DNA of 64,000 bases from Mastigias papua (taxonomy: Eukaryota > Cnidaria > Scyphozoa > Rhizostomeae > Mastigiidae). A program made the position numbers and the translations under genes. This document shows, one piece after another, positions 57,883 to 64,000 of the stretch. How positions within the stretch are numbered: the stretch's first letter is position 1; the number at the start of each line of letters is the position of its first letter. The stretch lies in contig OZ025277.1 of NCBI GenBank assembly GCA_964019165.1, positions 7,972,889-8,036,888 of the forward strand. The letters are read 5' to 3'. The notes beneath the pieces are model-generated. The model was given only the letters and a program-made list of their open reading frames with translations. It had not been told where the DNA came from and made no database searches.

Positions 57883-58085
57883 TATATAGTAACACCTCCT
57901 CCAAAACGAGACTTGTCAAGACGTTGCTGGTTATAACCAGCTATTTCAGTAATATTTTGGTCAATTGAACAGCCTAGTGTTGTCTCATTTAATGCCAATA
58001 TATCAATTCCCATGTCATTTATTAGTATTTTGACTTGATCAAGGTGACCCCTAAGCCCATTAACATTTAGGGATGCCATGGTAAA
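57883..58085 (-). pseudogene. LINE-3 ORF2 start: endonuclease N-terminus
   Basis: MASLNVNGLRGHLDQVKILI, then ILALNETTLG and SRFGGGVTI: the opening of an APE endonuclease (asparagine in SLNVNGLR, glutamate in LNETTL). The frame is cut by the 1.44-kb transposon and resumes at 56,437. Confidence 0.88.
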
Positions 58086-58191
58086 GCCTTTCTTAGATCC
58101 TGTACGCTGATGATACCTGTTACTGGCTACAGGACCTTGGGCATTAGATTTTGGTAAGTTGACATCAACCTGCTTACCTGTAATTTGTTCG

Positions 58192-58760
58192 TCACCCTCT
58201 CGCTAGACAGGCTAATGCCCGTCTAGCAAATAACATAATAACATAATAACATAATAATACATTGCTAGCAAATAAGCGATAACCTTCCGGGGCAAGATGC
58301 ATGCCCCATTTATCCAGATGCTTAAAGGTGATGTTGGAATTGTTAAGAAAATCAAACCCGTTCAAGAGGCAGTATCGCTCCAGTGCCACATTCGTTTCGA
58401 TGATCTGAAGTGTCTTCGTGGTATCATATTTTTGAAGAAAAATTGATGAAACGGCTATCTCAATATTCTGGTTTATCTCTCTTAATTTTCCACAAGCGGG
58501 ACCGATGTTGTTTGTTACTGCGTCTCGCTTTACCCATTTGCTAATATCATTGCTTTCAACATGAATTATTACTTCGTCTGTCTTTTCCAGCTCACTGTTT
58601 ATTGTACCCCTGTGCTTGGAAACCAATTGATCACTTTTTAACCCCCAATTCCTCTTGCCAGAATGAAGTTGGAGAGGGAGTTAGTTTCATCAATACGGCG
58701 GACGTGTGAGTCTCCTAGAAGCAATATCCTCCTTGGAGTGTTCGATGCAAGAGTACCATT
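58192..58760 (-). pseudogene. LINE-3 ORF1, SGNH-esterase domain
   Basis: Minus strand: RILLLGDSHVRRIDETN (serine block), a frameshift near 58,650, then EVIIHVESNDISKW (asparagine block with Glu replacing the usual Gly), LERYCLLNGFDFLNNSNI and KWGMHLAPEGYRLFASN (histidine block). Same domain type as ORF1 at 46.4 kb, but a diverged lineage. The frame ends at about 58,192 after a stretch of AT-rich repeats. Confidence 0.8.
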
Positions 58761-58970
58761 ATCTTTTTTGGTGCTGCTACAGCTGTCATTTTGCTTATTG
58801 ATGCTTCTTTTTGGGCGGTATTTTGGTTTTCTTTGAAGTTTTGGTGTTGCTGTTGCTAGTTTTTCTATTGTTGAAGTTATTCGATTGTAAGCGTGTGATG
58901 TTTCCCATAGTTTTGTTATTATCCTTGTGCTTTCTTCTGGGTATTAGATGATGACCGCCTTTTGCAGTGC

Positions 58971-59010
<40 letters not shown>

Positions 59011-59011
59011 G
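58971..59011. repeat. TGT microsatellite inside LINE-3 ORF1
   Basis: About 13 TGT units, read as AAC (asparagine) or another homopolymer codon on the coding minus strand. It lies in the linker region of ORF1, where the 46.4-kb homologue is also asparagine/lysine-rich. Confidence 0.9.
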
Positions 59012-59389
59012 ACTTTTCCTATTCCCTGTTGTTCTATTGTTCTTCTTCTTAAGTCAGAGTTTTCCTAAGCTTGCTCCTTTTGATCTTTTAATCGAGTAAA
59101 CTCGCGATGTTTATGCTGTTGAATTTCCTTCCACTGCTGAGCAATTTTTTCTCCTGGATTTGAATCCACTGTTGCGATTGATGTTCTTGCTTGTACTTTG
59201 TCAGTCTCTGGCCGTCAATAACCAAGGATGAGTCGAGGAGGCGACAGTTTTCATATTTTAGCTTTCTATTTCCAATTGCAGTTTTGAGATTTTGTTCTTA
59301 AGGTCATTGTTTACCTTCCTCTCATCGCTTAGTAACTGCTGTATATTTGAATTGGTAGTTACAAGCTGTTCGATAATGTTGATAGTAGA

Positions 59390-60040
59390 TTATGCCATAA
59401 AATGCTCATGGGATTTGACACTCGTCTCGTTTGAATCTTTTACTGGTGTTTTTGGTGATTGCAACTTTGAATACTCTTGGGAGCTGACACTCTTCTCTTT
59501 AGAACCTTTTTCTGGTGTTTTTATGGTATCTAGAAAATCCAAAAACGAGTTATTATGACTTCCTTCTAAATCTTCACTAAAATTCGCTTGGTTATTAGAT
59601 TTGGGACCGTCCCTCGTCAAAAAGAATGACTCCTTGCCATTGAACTTTTTCACTATGATGCAACCAGATTCTATCAGCGATGAGATAACATCATGGACGC
59701 CCTTACGTCCTACGCCAAATGTTTTGCCAATATAAGCAGGGATCGATTCTCGATCTGGTCTTTTTTGTCAATCTCTCTGATGTTAACAATTCCTTGCATA
59801 ACATAACTTCTAATCAGCACGTAATTATCGCTGTGTTGTTCCAACTTTTTGACTTCCATTTTTGGCCTAGCCCCGAGCAGTTGCGCGATTAAATCGTTTC
59901 GGTTATTTGAGGCTGTGTTGAATGAACATGAAATGGCTTTATAGAATAATAAACGTCCGTTCATATAATTTATCAGTTTTCGAGATTCTGTGGTAAGTCG
60001 AGCAGGCAAAGCAGCTATGAAATCTCATAATTATAGCAGC
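59390..60040 (-). pseudogene. LINE-3 ORF1, N-terminal domain
   Basis: Two frames: ARLTTESRKLINYMNGRLLF and NDLIAQLLGARPKMEVKKLE (60,009-59,710), then SCIIV-like sequence joining MKKFNGKESFFLTRDGPKSN (59,653-59,390). Between them PAYIGKTFGVGRKGVHDVI can be read, suggesting a helix-turn-helix/winged-helix fold. A frameshift near 59,720 separates the pieces. The function in the LINE is inferred from position upstream of the esterase domain. Confidence 0.6.
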
Positions 60041-60124
60041 AAGCTAATCACACTCTCAAGCTCTCACCTTGTCCTGAAGTTCATGGACAATACACTTATA
60101 TGATCCTAGACTACTTCTCTTTAA

Positions 60125-60754
60125 AGCCTGGTTCACACTAGGGCGATTATCATAATCGCTTTGAAGTTTTTAAAGCGAAAGATTTAATCGCTTGGTGTGA
60201 ATCGTACGCGAATACACATTTCGAAAGCGATAATCAAGGCGATTATATCAAATTTGTTTGATATAATCGCTTTCGATAATCGCCACTTCAAAGTCGACCG
60301 CTCTTCCGGCAATTGTTAAATGAAATTCTTCTGTAGTATTCCTGCAAGAATCCTGTAGATTTTGTCCTATAAGTACTATTTTGAAACAGTTTTTCCGAAA
60401 TAAACCGCGCGTAGATGAATTTATATCGAAGAAGAGAAGTAGAAGTATATCAACGGTTCCATTTCGTTCACAACCGTATAAAAATGATAATAAATCGATA
60501 TGTTTCTAAAACTGCCCGCCTAGCACCTTCCCTGTCTTGCTCTCTCCCTTCTGGGTCTATGGTAAATAATAAATAAACGCAAATTATACCTTTTATTTCG
60601 AAAACACATCTACTCGCAGTCGTTAAACCTATGCGATGTAACTTTTCACTTCAGTGGGATTCGCGATGGCTTGCTTCCGGCTGATAATCGCTTTCGATAA
60701 TCGCTTTGGATTCGCAAAGCGATTATGATAGTCGCCTCTAGTGTGAACCAGGCT
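60125..60754. mobile_element. 630-bp MITE with TAA target duplication
   Basis: Long TIRs begin agcctggttcacactagggc on the left and, inverted, agcctggttcacactagagg on the right, followed by a shared atcataatcgctttg. TAA flanks both ends (60,122-60,124 and 60,755-60,757), the 3-bp TWA duplication typical of PIF/Harbinger. Several further cgataatcgc words lie inside in both orientations. No coding sequence. Confidence 0.9.
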
Positions 60755-60844
60755 TAACGGAAAACTTTAAAGTTCAATCAGAACTTAGTTTTTGGGAAGA
60801 TATTCCCCAACATCTGACTTTGAAATGTCGCGTGATGTGAGTTG

Positions 60845-60975
60845 ATGCGAATTGAATTCATTTAACTTCGCTGTCTGAATCTACCCTTGAATTCGAAGCG
60901 CTCTAACAGCGCATTATCAGCGCTTCAAATTGAATTTAATTCGCTGCGCTCTAAATGCGCTGTATGAACTAGGCT
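60845..60975. repeat. GCGAATT-rich repeat related to 45,446-45,587
   Basis: Contains cgctgtctgaatc, agcgctctaacagcgc and gcgctgtatgaactaggctt. Probably the end of another small transposon. Confidence 0.4.
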
Positions 60976-60984
60976 TTAGTTTCG

Positions 60985-61680
60985 ACAACCAGATATATAA
61001 GCAATTGGACGGAGTAGCAATGGGTAGCCCTTTTGGCGAGCTTTAGCAAATATTTTCGTAGGTTTTGATGAAAGTAGACTTTTCAACAACACCGAAAAAC
61101 CAGGTGTCTACTTTCATTATGTTGACGATACTTGTGTCATTGTCGGCTCCGAGCTGGAATGTGATCGTTCTCATGTCAACCTCAACCAGCTACATCCAGC
61201 CCTAAACTTTACGGTAGAAAAGGAGCAAACCAGCTCCTTGAATTGTCTAGATGTTTCGGTGGAGAATACCATCTGCTAAGAAAGATAGCGCTCCTACCAC
61301 TCAAAAATTTGTGTAGTCTATGAATTTTTGTGCCGATGTGAAGCTCTGTACGTAGGACGCACTGTGCAGAGGCTAGCGAACAAAATAAAACAACAGGCTC
61401 CCACGAGCATCAGGAAGAAAAAAGTTTAGTAAGAGAACTGCCACCTCGTATGTTTAAAAGCAATAGTCCTAAAATGACTTGTGATTCTGCCACAGGACAA
61501 CATCATATTACAAATCCAGAATGCGCCAAAACATATACAGACGATAATTTTCGGATCATTGGGCAAGCAAGATTGTCCTTTCATTTAATTTTTTTCGAAT
61601 CAGTTTACATTAGGACTCAAAACCAAGTCGTGTGTAAGCAAAAAGAGTTCATTTTCTCACTTGGACGCTTCAAGTAAACA
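60985..61680 (+). pseudogene. Penelope-like retroelement copy 2, RT palm and GIY-YIG, deleted middle
   Basis: LDGVAMGSPF, a frameshift, ALANIFVGFDESRLF and FHYVDDTCVIVG (catalytic aspartates of the RT) are followed by LNFTVEKEQTSSLNCLDVS. The thumb and linker are missing, and at about 61,300 the sequence jumps to ICVVYEFLCRCEALYVGRTV (GIY-YIG core). A TAG follows, then SATGQHHITNPECAKTY and FESVYIRTQNQ with the nuclease glutamate. It ends FSLGRFK, as in the minus-strand copy at 51.3 kb. Confidence 0.88.
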
Positions 61681-61800
61681 ATGGTGAATATGTGCTAATT
61701 GGCCAATCATAGGGCCAAGTAAGCGCATTATTCAGCATTACACGTGTACCCGCATCTGGCTATAAATTTTGGTTCACCTTTCGGTCGTCAACCGACGTTT

Positions 61801-61842
61801 CATACTCTGACGAGTGTCGGACGAAGAAAGCTTTCAGTATGC
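61801..61842 (+). ncRNA. Hammerhead ribozyme motif (type I), copy 2
   Basis: CATACT, CTGACGA, GTGTCGGAC, GAA, then GAAAGCTTT, C, AGTATG. Stem I is perfect, and predicted cleavage is after 61,835. Compared with copy 1, position 15.1 is G and not A, giving a G-U pair at the base of stem III, so activity may be reduced. Confidence 0.75.
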
Positions 61843-61989
61843 TTAAATGAATGTTCCCGCTTTTTGGTGCTATATAAGATAATAATACAATTAAGCAATC
61901 ATTTATTTACAAAGTAAACAATCACATGATTTACCATCCCACTTTGCGATCACCTTTCTTGATTATGTCAAGGTACCAGCTCAGTTTTC

Positions 61990-62465
61990 AACAGGATGGA
62001 AAAATGTTTAAGTTCAAAATGGCGGTAGTAACTGCGAAGGCGCTCTGTAAAGTGACGACCGAAACGCGGGATGTAAGCTCACGATTGTACGGCTAGAAGG
62101 TTATGTTTAGATGGTCGTATATCGACCGTTAGCACAAAAAATGCGATCAATGTTGTGCGCATATTCATATAGGAGTCAATTAACCCCTGATCTCCGTGAT
62201 AGGTAACAGTACAACCTTGTTTCATCATGTTACGCTACTTAGTACGACTCCACAGAACCTTAATTCCATTTCCATTTCGGGTCACTGGCTGACAACATCT
62301 CTGTTTCCAACAGAAATAGGATCAGTGCAAACCCGTACCATGCAGGCAACTATATACACATAGATGTAGATGATCTCGCTTGATCACCTTAGTGATTCTT
62401 ACCACTCCAATCACCATCACATCTCACAGTTTATACCATATTATGCCCTATTCGATACTTGTGAG
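61990..62465. mobile_element. 5' flank of satellite-bearing element, copy C
   Basis: Homologous along its length to 40,346-40,820. Starts near gatggaaaaatgtttaag and ends in gtgaggtgatttcataaaac, which passes straight into satellite A monomers; in copy B the same flank passes into satellite B. Confidence 0.85.
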
Positions 62466-63037
62466 GTGATTTCATAAAACATAATTTTACTCAAAATTTT
62501 GACATTGGCTACACTAAGGGAGTATCATAGCTAGCTTTTTCAAACATTGTACTTTACTGTATGTATAGTGGCAAGTGTGGGAAAAATTGCAAAACTTTAC
62601 AATTTTTATCTAAAGTTAGGTCAAATTTGCAATACTTTCAATATGTAATATAATGGAATGGAGGTTGTATAGTGGCAACAGAAAATTAAATTTTACTCAA
62701 AATTTTGACATTGGCTACACTAAGGGAGTATCATAGCAAGCTTTATCAAGCATTGTACTATACTGTATGTATAGTGGCAAGTGTGGGAAAAATTGCAAAA
62801 CTTTACAATTTTTATCTAAAGTTAGGTCAAATTTGCAATACTTTCAATATGTAATATAATGGAATGGAGGTTGTATTGTGGCAACAGAAAATGAAATTTT
62901 ACTCAAAATTTTGACATTGGCTACACTAAGGGAGTATCATAGCTAGCTTTATCAAGCATTGTACTTTACTGTATGTATAGTGGCAAGTGTGGGAAAAATT
63001 GCAAAACTTTACAATGTTTATCTATAGTCAGGTGAAA
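62466..63037. repeat. Satellite A monomers in copy C
   Basis: Nearly three 206-bp monomers, closer to each other than to the main array (all carry tagtggcaagtgtggg). Confidence 0.93.
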
Positions 63038-64000
63038 GTTGCATAGATGTTGTATAGTGCTGACAGAAGGTGATTTGAATGATATTGAAAGCATTTTCAA
63101 GTTGCAACACTTATACAAGATGGTATCGGACATAACTTTTTGTGACATTTGTTAAAAGTTTTGAGTACTCTCTGTTCCTTAATAGCAGGGGGTGTGCTAA
63201 AAAGGGGATTGGCAATTTTCCCAGAAGAAATAAATGTAGAGGGTGTGAATAAATAGAAATGGATGGATTTTGTCATGCAGTGCGTAAATAGGGGGTTGTC
63301 AATAGGTGGGGGGGGGTAAGATTAATTTTTGATAATTATTATTTTGTTCTATTTCTGAGAAAAACTTCTTGTGTTACTGAAAAATATACAATACGTCTAG
63401 TTTCATTTTATTTATTTATTTTTTTGAGGGGTGTCTAATAAATGGGAGTGGATGGAAAGTTTATTCTATTTAGGGGGTTTAAATAAATGGAAATGGGTTC
63501 CAATATTTGTAAAATTTTGGAGTTGAGGGGAATACTATTAAGGGAGGGACGGAGAGTAGAAGTATGTTTGATGATTTCACTTGACGTCATCTACAGTATT
63601 GGCCCGAATAGCGTACAAACAAGCATAGAAGTATAAGGTTTGGGACTTTTGTGAAGGAGTGGATTGATACCAGCTGTGAAGTTATCGGTTTTTTTACCAA
63701 AACAGATTAAGCCTAGACAATGATACCATAGGATCCCCTGCCTTGCCCTCCACCCCAATATTTTTGAGGCCAGCAGAATCGGCACTAATTCAGTCCTGAT
63801 AGAGTGGTCATAAAATAAAATACTATGAGAGGTTGCATGCCGCTTTGTCTTTCGAACCTGAACACTGTTATACTCCCCACTGTAGGAAAGAACCCAAATT
63901 TCTAAATGTATCGTCGAATGTGAACCTGCTACGGAATCTTCTTTAAACTGTCCTGCGTTCAATTTATAAAATGATAAGCAGGTAATACTAAAGCAACAAT
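63038..64000. mobile_element. 3' flank of satellite-bearing element, copy C
   Basis: Matches 20,868-22,250 apart from a ~430-bp segment missing here. It includes a short inverted satellite B piece (caacacttatacaagatggt, then taactttttgtgacatttgt at 63,103-63,165). Runs off the window edge. Non-coding. Confidence 0.82.

Noticed and set aside
63591..63962. 123-residue minus-strand ORF, partly shared with 22,032-22,217
   Set aside because: Shared because the flank is duplicated; the two copies differ by indels that disrupt the frame, so protein-level selection is unlikely.

Overview
This window comes from an animal genome and is almost entirely repetitive DNA. It is AT-rich and has no operons or ribosome binding sites. 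It holds fragments of non-LTR (LINE) retrotransposons, Ty3/gypsy LTR retrotransposons, a Penelope-like retroelement with hammerhead ribozymes, and several cut-and-paste DNA transposons, all embedded in or beside long satellite arrays. The element mix (CR1-like LINEs with an SGNH esterase ORF1, a LINE with a 2A peptide, a THAP/DDE transposase, HIRAN-like and SAP-like ORFs) suggests a marine invertebrate, perhaps a cnidarian. That assignment is inference. The only candidate piece of a host gene is one short exon at about 44.66-44.92 kb.

Layout: 1-15,012 is a 206-bp satellite (satellite A) with two higher-order repeat periods (8-mer and 9-mer). 15,013-19,797 is a 4.8-kb non-satellite block that splits one monomer; it contains a degenerate ~120-bp tandem repeat, a LINE 3' end with a GAT tail, and a GC-richer minisatellite. 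19,798-22,250 is the end of the satellite plus a flank that recurs near 42.8 and 63.8 kb. 22,251-23,480 has no gene. 23,480-35,640 is a nest of elements: a gypsy element (Gypsy-1) interrupted in gag by Gypsy-2 (120-bp LTRs, 5-bp target duplication with one mismatch); Gypsy-2 is interrupted by a 3.9-kb TIR transposon, and that transposon by a 1.54-kb LTR element without genes. 35,750-39,694 is a LINE on the minus strand with a 2A-like peptide. 40,346-43,080 is a satellite-bearing element with a 197-bp repeat (satellite B) that flips orientation. 43,240-45,587 has LINE fragments and the exon. 45,590-52,548 is a TIR-bounded region containing a HIRAN-like ORF, a nearly intact CR1-type LINE and a Penelope-like element ending in a hammerhead motif. 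53,336-60,040 holds a decayed LINE split by a 1.44-kb TA-flanked transposon. 60,125-61,880 has a MITE and a second Penelope-like copy. 61,990-64,000 is a third satellite-bearing element.

The least ordinary feature is the family of three satellite-bearing elements. All share a 3' flank, and two show a shared 5' flank. Between the flanks lie tandem monomers in forward and then inverted orientation. Satellites A and B are recognisably related, so the large array may have grown from the inside of a dispersed element. Nearly every protein-coding ORF here belongs to a mobile element and most carry stops or frameshifts. All homology calls were made by eye from protein motifs, without database searches.
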